From assembly GCF_014636235.1 (NCBI RefSeq), contig NZ_BMDZ01000057.1, positions 1 through 35,873 on the forward strand: a stretch of 35,873 nt of DNA, given 5' to 3'. The notes under the pieces were generated by a model. That model did no database searches and was not told where the DNA came from. It worked only from the letters and a program-made list of their open reading frames with translations. Numbering within the stretch: position 1 is the stretch's first letter; the number at the start of each line of letters is the position of its first letter. This DNA is from Tistrella bauzanensis (GTDB lineage Bacteria > Pseudomonadota > Alphaproteobacteria > Tistrellales > Tistrellaceae). Below, in pieces: positions 1-9,019 of this stretch. The position numbers and the translations under genes were made by a program.

Positions 1-92
1 CCCGATCAGCCGCAAGCGAAAACGGGCCGGATGGTCCGATGAATTCGCAAGGTCGATCATTGGGCAAATGCGATAGCCCTGCGGGCCCCGCC

Positions 93-122
93 TTGCGGTA
101 TTGTCGCGGGCGTGGCTAAGGT
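93..122 (+). promoter_or_regulatory. Candidate sigma-70 promoter for tamA-tamB
   Basis: TTGCGG at 93-98 and TAAGGT at 117-122 are separated by 18 bases and lie about 90 bases before the chosen tamA start. Both hexamers deviate from consensus, so this is only a positional suggestion. Bases 1-92 contain no gene I can support. Confidence 0.25.
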
Positions 123-212
123 GGATGGGTCAAGGATGCTGCGACAGAGATGCCTGCCGCCATCCGCACCGGCCGATATCATATCCGCCCCCCGACCGGA
201 GATCCCCCGAAC

Positions 213-2216
213 GTGCCGATCCGCAAACCTGCTCTGGCCCCGATCGTGTCTGCCCTGCTTTGCGCGACGGTGCTCGCCGGCTGCGGAACCATCGACGGGG
301 TCGGCAAAAGCCTTGGGCTGGTGGACGACGAGGTGCGGCAGACGGATGAAGGCGAACCGCTGTTCCAGGACGTGGGCGGCGTTGCCTATACCACCGACAT
401 CGTTGTCGAGGGGCTGGAACCCGAGGACGCCGCCGAGGAGCAGAAGCGGGCCGAGGCCCGCGCCGAGAAGCGCGCAGCCGAAGAGGCTGGCCGTACCCCT
501 CCGGCTTCTGCCACCGGCAGCGAGCCGGGCGCGGACCCGCTGGCCGACGCGCCCTTGGATGAACTGCTGGGCGCGTTGTCGGAGCTGCGGCGGCTGGAAG
601 AGCGCCCGCCGACCAGCCTTGCGGCTTTGCGCCGGCGCGGGCAGGGCGATGTCGAGCTGTTCCAGCGCGCGCTGCGGTCGCGGGGCTATTTCAGTGCCGA
701 TGTCCGGCTGCGCATCGATCGCGACGCCGAGCCGCCGGTTGCCCGGATCACGGTCAATCCCGGGCCGCGCTATCGGCTGGCGGACTGGAATATCGACTGG
801 GCAGCCGGTCAGCCACCGCAGGTTCCCGCCGACAAGATCGATCCGGAAGCGCTTGGCGTGCCGCTGGGGGCCGCCGCCGAGGCGGGCGAGGTGGTGAGCG
901 GGGAACGGCGCCTGCTGACCGTGCTGGCAGCGAATGGCTATCCTTTTGCCCGTCAGACCAACCGGCGGGCGGTCGTCGATCATGACACCCGCGAGATGGC
1001 GGTGACCCTGTCGATCGAGTCCGGCCCCTTCACCCGCTTCGGCCCGACCAGTGTCGAGGGCTTGGACGACGTGCTGCCATCGGTGGTCGAGGGCAAGCAG
1101 CCGTGGTCGGAAGGCGATACCTATGATGCCGGTGCGGTCGAGACCTATCGTGCCGATCTTCTGGCGACGGGGCTGTTTTCATCGGCGGTGATCAAGAGCC
1201 CCGACCAGCCGACCGGCGACGGCTCGCTGCCGATCAACCTGACCGTCGCCGAGGGGCCGCCGCGCAGCATCGGTGCCGGCGCGCGCTATTCAACCGATAT
1301 CGGACCGGAGCTGCGCACCTTCTGGGAGCATCGCAACCTCACCGGCCGCGCCGATCGCCTGCGGGCCGAACTCGACGTCTCGCCGGTGCTTCAGGAAATC
1401 GAGGTCACCTATCGCCGGCCGCATCCGCGCTTCGACCGGTTCAATTTCGGCAGCATCCGCCTGCTGAACGAAGACACCGACGCCTTCCAGCAGACCGGTA
1501 TCGAGACCCGGTTCGGTCAGGAACGGTCGCTGGGCGACGACTGGCGCGGCTCGGTGGCGCTGGCGCCGGAATACAAGATCATCGAGGACGAGAAGGGGGA
1601 ACGGACCAGCTATCTGCTGGGTCTGCCGGTCACCCTGTCACGCGACAAATCCGACAGCCTGCTGGATCCGCGACGCGGCTACCGGCTGTCGGCACAAGCG
1701 ACGCCCTATACCGGGGCGATCGAGGATACCGCGATCAGCTTCCTGCGCACCGAACTCAGCGGCTCGGTCTATGTGCCGCTCGACGATCTGGCACGCTGGG
1801 TGCTGGCCGGGCGGGCGCGGATCGGATCGATCGCCGGTGCATCGCGTGGCACGCTGCCGGCCGATAAGCGGTTCTATTCCGGCGGCGGCGGGTCGGTGCG
1901 CGGCTATGGCTATCGGATGCTGGGGCCGCTGGATGGCGACGACGATCCGCTTGGCGGCCGCTCGGTCGCCGAAGCCGGTATCGAACTCAGAGTACCGGTC
2001 ACCGATGACATCGCCGTGGTCCCGTTCCTTGACGCCGGCCAGATTTCCGAAGAACCATGGCCCGATCTGTCGACCGATGTCCGGACCGGCGCCGGTCTTG
2101 GCCTGCGCTATTACACGCCGCTCGGTCCGTTCCGCTTCGACGTCGCCGTGCCGCTCGATCGCCGCGATGCCGACGACCCCTATCAGTTCTATATCAGTCT
2201 CGGACAGGCGTTCTGA
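213..2216 (+). CDS. tamA: TamA/BamA-family outer membrane assembly protein with lipoprotein signal
   Basis: Omp85-superfamily component of the translocation and assembly module, which inserts beta-barrel proteins and, with TamB, links inner and outer membranes. The chosen GTG start (ggag 12 bases upstream) gives a short basic n-region, a hydrophobic stretch and the lipobox LAGC with Cys24. An in-frame ATG at 150 would add 21 residues before an otherwise ideal signal peptide and is less likely. After a Glu/Ala-rich linker come three POTRA-like repeats (about residues 140-345) and a C-terminal 16-strand-type barrel. The barrel has the loop-6 VRGY signature followed by GGRS and ELR, and ends in a terminal Phe. 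The tamB start lies 15 bases downstream, so the two are co-transcribed. Family assignment is firm; lipidation is inferred from the lipobox. Confidence 0.9.
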   Translation: MPIRKPALAPIVSALLCATVLAGCGTIDGVGKSLGLVDDEVRQTDEGEPLFQDVGGVAYTTDIVVEGLEPEDAAEEQKRAEARAEKRAAEEAGRTPPASATGSEPGADPLADAPLDELLGALSELRRLEERPPTSLAALRRRGQGDVELFQRALRSRGYFSADVRLRIDRDAEPPVARITVNPGPRYRLADWNIDWAAGQPPQVPADKIDPEALGVPLGAAAEAGEVVSGERRLLTVLAANGYPFARQTNRRAVVDHDTREMAVTLSIESGPFTRFGPTSVEGLDDVLPSVVEGKQPWSEGDTYDAGAVETYRADLLATGLFSSAVIKSPDQPTGDGSLPINLTVAEGPPRSIGAGARYSTDIGPELRTFWEHRNLTGRADRLRAELDVSPVLQEIEVTYRRPHPRFDRFNFGSIRLLNEDTDAFQQTGIETRFGQERSLGDDWRGSVALAPEYKIIEDEKGERTSYLLGLPVTLSRDKSDSLLDPRRGYRLSAQATPYTGAIEDTAISFLRTELSGSVYVPLDDLARWVLAGRARIGSIAGASRGTLPADKRFYSGGGGSVRGYGYRMLGPLDGDDDPLGGRSVAEAGIELRVPVTDDIAVVPFLDAGQISEEPWPDLSTDVRTGAGLGLRYYTPLGPFRFDVAVPLDRRDADDPYQFYISLGQAF

Positions 2217-2231
2217 GGCGGAGCGAGTTCA

Positions 2232-5200
2232 TTGACCGATCATACCCCACCACCCCCTGCCAGCCCCGAGGCCGGCAAGCCGCATCCCGCATCCGGCCCT
2301 GACAGCCCCATGCCACAGAACCAGCCACCGGGGGACAGGAAGCCCGCGGCCGGCCGTGGCCGGCGGCGCCGGGGGCGTGTGCGCCGGGTCATCGGCATCG
2401 GCGTGCTCGGGCTCGGCGTGGTGCTGGTCGGCGGTGTCGCCGGCGGGCTGATCTGGGCCGACAGCGACAGTGGCCGCGAGACCATCGCCGGGCTTGCCCG
2501 TGACGGCATCGAGGCGGCGGGGCTGGGGCCGGTCGACCTGCCCGCGATCGAGGGCAGCCTGTTCGGGCGCCTGCATCTGCCAAGGCTGCGGATCGGCGAT
2601 CCCGATGATCCGTGGCTGGAGGCCGAAGACGTCACCCTGAACTGGCGGCCATCGGCGCTGCTCCAGGGGCGGGTGGAGATCCGCACACTGAATGCCGGGC
2701 GCATCGCGGTGGCGCCGCCGCCCGATGACGGCACGCCACCGCCGCCGTCGGAACCCTTCGATCCGCGCAATCTGCGCCTGCCCGATGGCGGGATGCTGCC
2801 GCCGGTGTCGATCGACCTGCGCCAGTTGTCGATCGACCTTCTGGAACTGGACCCGAGGCTGACCGGGCTTCCGGCACCGGCGCTGCTGGGCGTCGACGGT
2901 GCCGCGCGCATCGGCCGCGGCGATCCGTCCTGGGCGCGGCTGGACGTCCATCGACTGGACGAGCCGGGCGGGCGGGTTTCGGCGGCGGTCGAAATCGCCT
3001 TCGATACCGGCACGCTCGACATCGAGGCTGTTGCCGAGGAAGCCGCCGGCGGGCTGGTCGCCAGCATGGCGGGGCTGCCGGGCCAGCCGCCGGTGACCGC
3101 GCGCCTGGAAGGCCGGGGGCCGCTGGATGGGTGGACGGGGCGGCTGACCGCGACGGCCGGCCAGCTGATCGACCTCGACACCACCATCGATCTGGCGTTG
3201 CGGCCCGATCCGTCGATCGCGATCGACGGCCGGCTGGACTGGTCGGGCATGGGCCGCGCGATGGCCGGGCTCGATCTGGTGCCGGATGCGGCGACCGAAC
3301 CGCCCGCCGAAAGTGTTGCCGGCGCCGCGGTTGACGTGGTGGCGGATGCCGCCGCCGATGCGGTCGCGGAGGCCGCGGATCAGGTCGCGGCCGACGAGGC
3401 CACGCGCGCGCCAGAGACGGCGGATGACAACATGGGTGGTGCAGAGCCGCCGCCGCCATTGGTGCTGGTTTCGGCGGATCCGTGGCATTTCGCCCTGGCA
3501 GCCCGTCAGAATGCCGACGGAGTCGTCGCGGTCGACCGGCTGACGCTGTCAACTACCGACGTGATTCTGGACGGCACTGCCGGCATCGAAACCGATACCG
3601 GCGCGGTCCAGGCCCATCTGACCGGCAATGCCGCGCCGGGCGCACCGCTGCTGACCCTGGCGCGCCCGGCATCGATGAGCGCGCTGACGCTGACGCTGGA
3701 GGCCGAAGGCACCTGGCCGCAGATCGATGCGCGGCTTGCAGCCACGGCCGCGGCACCGCGTCTGGCGGGGATTGGCGATGGCGGTCCCTTCGCGTCGGCC
3801 ATGCGGTTGAACGCCAGCGTCTCGGGCCGCGCGCCTGATGACGCGGCGCCGGCCGATCTGGATCTGGCGGTGGATCTGGACCTGGATGCGCCGCGCCCGC
3901 TGGCTCTGGGCCTGCCGCCGGAAGCCGCCGACGGCGTGCTGTCATTGAGCGCGCGGGGCGATTTCGACGGTGCCGACAATCTGCTGACCATCGATGCGGC
4001 GATGCTGGATGTGGGCACGGCCAATCTCAGCGCCACCGGCTCCTATGATCTGACCCGAGGCACGGTCGACGGCCAGTTCGGCCTGTCGGCCGAGACGCTG
4101 AGCCGGCTGGCCAGCCTGTCGGGCCTGCCGGACCTCGCCGGCACATTGGGGGTGGAGGCCAAGGTCTCGGGCAGCCCGACGACAGGCATGACCGCCGATA
4201 TCAGCGCCGAAGGCCGCTCGATGCGTCTCGGCATCCCGGCCGCGGACGCGGCGCTGGGTGGCCGGATCGATCTGGCGACCCGGGTGGCGGTGGGTGCCGA
4301 TGGCGGCGTCACGGCCGAAAATCTGTCGCTTGCCACCGACACGCTCAAGCTGGGTGGGCGGGCGGCGCTGGGGCCGCAGGGCGCGCTGGACGGCACCAGC
4401 CTGTCGCTGGCCGTGGCTCGTCTGGCACCGATCGCCGAGGCCACCGGTGCGCCGGTGGCCGGCCGGCTCGAAGCCGACGTCGATCTGTCGGGCTCGATGG
4501 ACGATCCGGCGGCGCGGATTGCCGCCACGCTCACCGACGGTCAGCTTGGCAGCATCGCGGTGCCGCGACTGGTGGTCGACCTGGACGGTCGTAATCTGCT
4601 GACCGCGCCCACCGGCCAGTTGGCGGTGACCGGCGACACCGCCGAGGGCCCGCTTGCCTTGCGCGCCAATGCCACGGCTGCCGATGGCGGCAAGCGGATC
4701 GATGTCAGCGACCTGTCGCTCGATTTCGCGGGCACCACGGTACGGGGCGAAGCGGCAGTGACGCTGGCAACGGCCCTGGCACGCGGCCGGCTGGACGTCA
4801 CGGCGCCAAGTCTGGCGCCGCTGGGCCGGCTGGCCGGTCTTGATCTTGGTGGCAGCCTCGATCTCGATCTGCGCTTCGATGCGGATAATCGCGGTCGTCA
4901 GCGGGTGCTGGCCGATGGCACCGCCGACGATATCGCCGTCGGCCAGGGGGCCGACACGGTCGCGGCGGTCGGCCAGCTGACCCTGAATGCGGATATGGTG
5001 CTGGATGGCGGCGCGCCGGCCGGACGTGCCCGTATCGCCGCCACGCAGGTGACGGCGGGGCCGGTGACGCTTGAGACGGTCACTCTGACCGCGATCCCGC
5101 AGAGCGGGGCGGGGGGGCGCATGGCGACGGCATTCGACGTCGAGGCGACCGGCAATTTCCGCGGCCGGCTGCGCCTGGCTGCCGGCGGCAATATCGCCAC

Positions 5201-7031
5201 CGACCGCCAGGGGGCCATGGTGGTGACCCTGGACGACCTGGATGGTCAGGTGCTGGGCACCAGCCTGGGGCTTGGCGCGCCGGCAACCGTTCAACTGGCC
5301 GAGGCAACCCGGCTCGATCTGCCCGATCTCAGGATCGGCAAAGACGGACGGGTCTCCCTGCAGGCGGTCATGGCCGCCGACCGGGTGACCGCCGAAGGCC
5401 GCCTGAACGACCTGCCGCTCGACCCGCTGCGCCGGTTCCAGGCGCCGATCGGCCAGGGCGGCAAGCTGTCGGGCAGCATCGACGTCGCCATGGGGCCGCG
5501 TGGCCGCGAAGGCCGGATCGCGCTCAACATTGCCGATCTTCCGGTCGATGCCGAGGTGGAGGGCATGCAGACGCCGGTCATCTCGGGCGATGCCGGTCTG
5601 ACACTCGGCAACCGCAGCGCCGACCTGACCCTGAAGATCAACGGTCTGGGCGACCAGCCGCTGTCGGTCGAAGCCGATCTGCCGCTGGCGCCGTTCAGCA
5701 GCAACGCACCGACCGCGATTGCGCTCAATGACGACGGTCCGGTTTCAGGCCGTCTGCAATGGGCTGGCGATCTGGGTAAACTTGCCTTGGCCGTGGGCGT
5801 GGACGGCCACCGTCTGGCGGGGCGGATCGATGCCGATATGTCGGTCAACGGCACGATGTCGGCGCCGGATGTGTCGGGCGGCATTCAACTGCGTGACGCC
5901 GCTTACGAAAACCTCGACATGGGCACGCTGCTCACCGACATCCGCGGCGATATCGGCGTGGCGGGCCGGTGCTGCCTGTCGATCAGGATCGATGGCCGCG
6001 ATGGCGGCAGCGGCACGGTCGGTGTCGATGGCACCCTTAACCTGACCGATCTGGCCGACCCGCAGATGGACATCAAGGTGGCAGTCAATCAGGCCCGGCT
6101 GGTGCGGCGCGACGAGGCCGACGCCACGCTCGACGGGGCGCTGACCATGACCGGCGGTCTGGCCGATGTCCGGCTGGACGGTACGCTGACCGTGCGTCAG
6201 GCCGAAATCCGGCTGCCGGAAAGCATGCCGCCATCTGTGCGCACGATCGAGGTGGTCGAGAAGCGTGACGGTCGCATCGTCGCCGATCCTGGCACGACCG
6301 CCGAACAGGAAGCCCGCGCCGGCGGCCTCAATCTTGCGGTCGAGGTGCGGGCGCCGGGGCGGATCTTCGTGCGTGGCCGCGGCCTTGATACCGAATGGGA
6401 AGGCACGCTGAACATCACCGGCACCAGCAATACGCCGATCATCAGGGGCACCTTGTCGGTGGTGCGCGGCGAGGCCGATGTCATCGGCCGCACACTGACC
6501 TTCTCGAAAGGCGTCATCACCTTCGATGGCCTGGCCGATCCCGACCCGCGGCTGGATATCGAGGCGACGCTGGCCGGCTCGGACGTGACCGCCATCGTTC
6601 AGGTCACCGGGCGCGCATCGGAACCGGAGCTGACCTTGACCTCGAACCCGGTGCTGCCGCAGGACGAGGTGCTGGCCCGCGCCTTCTTCGGCAAGCCCGG
6701 TGCCAAGCTGTCGGCGCTGGACGCGATCCGTGTCGGACAGGGATTGGCGACCCTGACCGGCGGCGGTGGTGGCGGCTTCGATCCGACGGGCTTTGCCCGC
6801 GACCTGTTCGGGCTGGATGTCCTGGATATCGGCGCCGCCGACAGTGGCGACGCCCCGTCGGTTAGGGCCGGCAAATATCTGAGCGACGACTTGTTCGTGG
6901 GGGTCGAGCAGGGCGCCGGGTCGAGCAAGGCGACGGTGGAACTGGAGGTGATGCCGAATATCAGCGTCGACACGGAAGTCGGCGGCGAGGGGGGCGCCTC
7001 GGCCGGTATCACCTGGAGTTATGACTACTGA
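2232..7031 (+). CDS. tamB: Translocation and assembly module protein TamB (DUF490)
   Basis: Long AsmA/TamB-type bridge protein of 1599 residues, partner of the preceding TamA; members of the family span the periplasm and are implicated in barrel assembly and phospholipid transport. A Pro-rich cytoplasmic tail and an Arg-rich stretch (about 41-52) precede one membrane anchor (about 53-76, Gly/Val/Leu-rich). Then comes a very long repetitive beta-rich region full of Asp, Gly, Leu and Ala. The C-terminal 300 residues carry the DUF490 hallmarks: GTLSVVRGEADVIGR, then FSKGVITFDG and DPRLDIEA. The start is TTG with GGAG at 2219-2222, nine bases upstream; an ATG at 2310 would keep the anchor but lacks that spacing. 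An Ala/Asp/Glu-rich insertion at about residues 355-400 looks like a low-complexity expansion. Length is a little above the usual 1200-1500. Confidence 0.92.
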   Translation: MTDHTPPPPASPEAGKPHPASGPDSPMPQNQPPGDRKPAAGRGRRRRGRVRRVIGIGVLGLGVVLVGGVAGGLIWADSDSGRETIAGLARDGIEAAGLGPVDLPAIEGSLFGRLHLPRLRIGDPDDPWLEAEDVTLNWRPSALLQGRVEIRTLNAGRIAVAPPPDDGTPPPPSEPFDPRNLRLPDGGMLPPVSIDLRQLSIDLLELDPRLTGLPAPALLGVDGAARIGRGDPSWARLDVHRLDEPGGRVSAAVEIAFDTGTLDIEAVAEEAAGGLVASMAGLPGQPPVTARLEGRGPLDGWTGRLTATAGQLIDLDTTIDLALRPDPSIAIDGRLDWSGMGRAMAGLDLVPDAATEPPAESVAGAAVDVVADAAADAVAEAADQVAADEATRAPETADDNMGGAEPPPPLVLVSADPWHFALAARQNADGVVAVDRLTLSTTDVILDGTAGIETDTGAVQAHLTGNAAPGAPLLTLARPASMSALTLTLEAEGTWPQIDARLAATAAAPRLAGIGDGGPFASAMRLNASVSGRAPDDAAPADLDLAVDLDLDAPRPLALGLPPEAADGVLSLSARGDFDGADNLLTIDAAMLDVGTANLSATGSYDLTRGTVDGQFGLSAETLSRLASLSGLPDLAGTLGVEAKVSGSPTTGMTADISAEGRSMRLGIPAADAALGGRIDLATRVAVGADGGVTAENLSLATDTLKLGGRAALGPQGALDGTSLSLAVARLAPIAEATGAPVAGRLEADVDLSGSMDDPAARIAATLTDGQLGSIAVPRLVVDLDGRNLLTAPTGQLAVTGDTAEGPLALRANATAADGGKRIDVSDLSLDFAGTTVRGEAAVTLATALARGRLDVTAPSLAPLGRLAGLDLGGSLDLDLRFDADNRGRQRVLADGTADDIAVGQGADTVAAVGQLTLNADMVLDGGAPAGRARIAATQVTAGPVTLETVTLTAIPQSGAGGRMATAFDVEATGNFRGRLRLAAGGNIATDRQGAMVVTLDDLDGQVLGTSLGLGAPATVQLAEATRLDLPDLRIGKDGRVSLQAVMAADRVTAEGRLNDLPLDPLRRFQAPIGQGGKLSGSIDVAMGPRGREGRIALNIADLPVDAEVEGMQTPVISGDAGLTLGNRSADLTLKINGLGDQPLSVEADLPLAPFSSNAPTAIALNDDGPVSGRLQWAGDLGKLALAVGVDGHRLAGRIDADMSVNGTMSAPDVSGGIQLRDAAYENLDMGTLLTDIRGDIGVAGRCCLSIRIDGRDGGSGTVGVDGTLNLTDLADPQMDIKVAVNQARLVRRDEADATLDGALTMTGGLADVRLDGTLTVRQAEIRLPESMPPSVRTIEVVEKRDGRIVADPGTTAEQEARAGGLNLAVEVRAPGRIFVRGRGLDTEWEGTLNITGTSNTPIIRGTLSVVRGEADVIGRTLTFSKGVITFDGLADPDPRLDIEATLAGSDVTAIVQVTGRASEPELTLTSNPVLPQDEVLARAFFGKPGAKLSALDAIRVGQGLATLTGGGGGGFDPTGFARDLFGLDVLDIGAADSGDAPSVRAGKYLSDDLFVGVEQGAGSSKATVELEVMPNISVDTEVGGEGGASAGITWSYDY

Positions 7032-7052
7032 CGATCGGTCGCGAGAAGACGA

Positions 7053-7625
7053 TCAGTCGCGGCGGGCCGAGGCATCGACATGGTGCGCGAAGTGGCGGAA
7101 TCCCGGCACCGTCAGGTTGCGCTGCTTGGCCCGGTCGCAATAGCGTCTCAGGCGGATGGCGGCGTCGGCATGGGGCCGGGCACGGAAACGCGCGGTCTCG
7201 TCGGTGCTCATCGCCCCACCGCACAGCACCAGAGCCATGCGGGCGGCCGGGGTGAGGGTCGCGGGGTATCCGGCCTCGGTGGCCGACAGGAAGCGTTTTG
7301 CCTGGACATGCAGGCGCACCGCACCTGCAACCTCGGGCAGAAAATAGCTGGCAAGGAAATCACCGCCGACGCGCGCATGATCCTCGTCATCGGCGAAGCG
7401 GACGGCATCTTCGGCGGCGCCCCGGATCAGTTGCCCGACATCATGCAGCAATGCCGCGGTGATCAGGCTCGACGGAGCGCCGTCCAGCTCGGCGATCGTC
7501 GCCGACTGAAGCGCATGGTCATAGACCGTCACCGGCTCCCCCAGATACAGATCATTGGCGCGCCGGCCATACAGGCTGGTGACGAGATCGGACAGATCGG
7601 AGGACGGGGCGAACAGGACGGACAT
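7053..7625 (-). CDS. HD-domain protein of the PhnZ-type diiron oxygenase group
   Basis: A 190-residue single HD domain. Potential metal ligands are His37, His61-Asp62, His83, His106 and Asp164, which match the six-ligand diiron set of PhnZ in order and spacing. Tyr27 and Glu30 (in LYLGE) correspond to the Tyr/Glu pair that marks the oxygenase branch of HD proteins, and Lys110 to a phosphonate-contacting Lys. The position equivalent to PhnZ His62, another substrate contact, is Gln65 (HDVGQ). I therefore expect an O2-dependent mixed-valent diiron enzyme, but not necessarily PhnZ's own reaction of cleaving 2-amino-1-hydroxyethylphosphonate. No PhnY-like hydroxylase or phosphonate transporter is nearby. 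The gene converges on tamB with a 21-base gap. Alternatively it is a plain HD phosphohydrolase. Confidence 0.8.
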   Translation of the reverse strand: MSVLFAPSSDLSDLVTSLYGRRANDLYLGEPVTVYDHALQSATIAELDGAPSSLITAALLHDVGQLIRGAAEDAVRFADDEDHARVGGDFLASYFLPEVAGAVRLHVQAKRFLSATEAGYPATLTPAARMALVLCGGAMSTDETARFRARPHADAAIRLRRYCDRAKQRNLTVPGFRHFAHHVDASARRD

Positions 7626-7838
7626 CGGCGGCAGCCATGAACGGGGGGAGCGCCACTGCCATCATGCATCATTCCCGGGTGTGCCGCTGGCCGACACGGA
7701 GCAGAGAGATGCATCGGGCCCGGACCGTCCGGTGGCGCCTGAACCTCATTCTTATCCATCCAACCCCTGGAAAAGAAATGAAGTCTTGGTGACAGGCGGC
7801 CGGTATGGACAAAGCTGATGGCCGCTTTGGCCGCAGGA

Positions 7839-8903
7839 TCAGCCGGTCAATGCCAGCACCGCCGCCCGGCCGCTGTCGACTGCGGCCTCGGCACGGCCGC
7901 CTATGCACCAGTCGCCCGCGATGGCGAGCCCGGCCGCATGATCGGCAAGGCAGGGGGCGCCGAGCGGCAGTTCGACCAGCGCATGGCGCCAGCGATGGGC
8001 CTGGGCGTACAATGGCATGATCGTGGTGCCGGTCAGCCGCCCGATCTCGCCGATCAGCAGACCTGCGACCCCGCCGGCATCCCGTTCCAGATGCACCCGG
8101 CTCCAATGCGGGCTGGCGTGCACGACATAGGCCGGGATGTCGCGGTCATGGCCGGGCAGGGCGCGCTGGTCGCTGATCCAGGCGATCGCCTCATCGTCGG
8201 GCCGCCAGCGTGGCGCCGGCAGCGGCAGGGGCTGCGCCGTGGCCAGCATCAACGCCCAGCACGGTGCCACCAGGGTGCCGGCGATCCGCCGGCGCCAGCC
8301 TTCCGGCAACACGGTGTCGATCAGCAGGTCGAGCGCCTGTTCCGGCGGTGTCGTGACGATCAGCCGCCGGCCTCGACCGATCACCGCGTCCTGATCGTCG
8401 GTCAGGGTCCAGATGCCGGCATCGCGGCCGATACATGCCACCCGCACGGCAGGCCTGATCTCCAGCCCGCGGGCCAGGGCTTTGACAAGGGCGGTCATCG
8501 CCCCCACCCCCACCCAGCGGGGATGCCCCCCCACCCAGCGGGGATCCTGCGTGTCGTCGGCATCCAGCCGGCGAACGGCACCATCCGCTTCAGCCGCGAC
8601 CATGCGCGCGATCAAAGCGGGGGAGCGTGCGGTCATGAACTGGGCGCCATGGTCGAAGCTGATCGTGCGACCATCGTCCAGAACCACGCGCCGACTGGCC
8701 ATCCGTCCGCCGATGCCGCGGCCCTTGTCGATGACGATGGCGTGCAGCCCCTGCGCGGCGGCGCTCTGTGCGGCAGCGATGCCGGCCAGCCCGGCGCCGA
8801 TGATCAGCAGATCCACGATGGCGTCATCGGCGCGGACGGCAACCGTCCGGCGATCTGCGGCAGTTTCCGGGGACAGCGCGGGGGCGGGGGGGACTGGCGG
8901 CAC
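7839..8903 (-). CDS. Renalase-like NAD(P)/FAD-dependent oxidoreductase
   Basis: Flavin-dependent amine-oxidase-fold protein. After a Pro-rich N-terminus comes a Rossmann dinucleotide-binding motif (LLIIGAGLAG), then the IDKGRGIGGRMASRR segment and the FDHGAQFMTAR segment typical of bacterial renalase-like proteins. A second FAD-contact region lies near the C-terminus (AGDWCIGGRAEAAV). The GTG start at 8903 is preferred because AGGGAG sits seven bases upstream; an upstream in-frame ATG at 8954 has no such site and would add 17 Arg/Ser-rich residues. A seven-codon tandem duplication gives PRWVGGH-PRWVGVG in the middle of the protein (8507-8545). The physiological substrate is unknown; bacterial renalases oxidise isomeric dihydro-NAD(P). 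Divergent from the DUF6134 gene. Confidence 0.85.
   Translation of the reverse strand: MPPVPPAPALSPETAADRRTVAVRADDAIVDLLIIGAGLAGIAAAQSAAAQGLHAIVIDKGRGIGGRMASRRVVLDDGRTISFDHGAQFMTARSPALIARMVAAEADGAVRRLDADDTQDPRWVGGHPRWVGVGAMTALVKALARGLEIRPAVRVACIGRDAGIWTLTDDQDAVIGRGRRLIVTTPPEQALDLLIDTVLPEGWRRRIAGTLVAPCWALMLATAQPLPLPAPRWRPDDEAIAWISDQRALPGHDRDIPAYVVHASPHWSRVHLERDAGGVAGLLIGEIGRLTGTTIMPLYAQAHRWRHALVELPLGAPCLADHAAGLAIAGDWCIGGRAEAAVDSGRAAVLALTG
8507..8545. repeat. In-frame 21-bp tandem duplication
   Basis: An 18-base segment (cccc followed by cacccagcggggat) occurs at 8507-8524 and again at 8528-8545, period 21. It duplicates seven codons in the FAD oxidoreductase. Sequence similarity stops abruptly on both sides, suggesting a recent slippage event. 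Confidence 0.8.
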
Positions 8904-9019
8904 GTCAATACTCCCTGATCGACACCACCGGGTGATCCGATGGCTGTCGCGCATGGGTATATGGGTCGATGATGCCGGCTTGCCAGCCGGGATGCCCCCA
9001 GGCCATGAGGAGGCGGACC

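Noticed and set aside
57-983. 308-codon minus-strand frame
   Set aside because: Antisense to the start of tamA; no domain, Arg/Gly-rich composition typical of GC-rich shadow frames.
2229-3488. 419-codon minus-strand frame opposite tamB
   Set aside because: Shadow frame; low complexity and no ribosome site or recognisable family.
3942-5294. 450-codon minus-strand frame opposite tamB
   Set aside because: Shadow of the TamB coding bias, His/Arg/Gln-rich without any motif.
7032-7061. 12-bp direct repeat CGATC(G/A)GTCGCG spanning the tamB / HD-gene junction
   Set aside because: Only two copies with one mismatch, partly coding; no reason to assign an attachment site.
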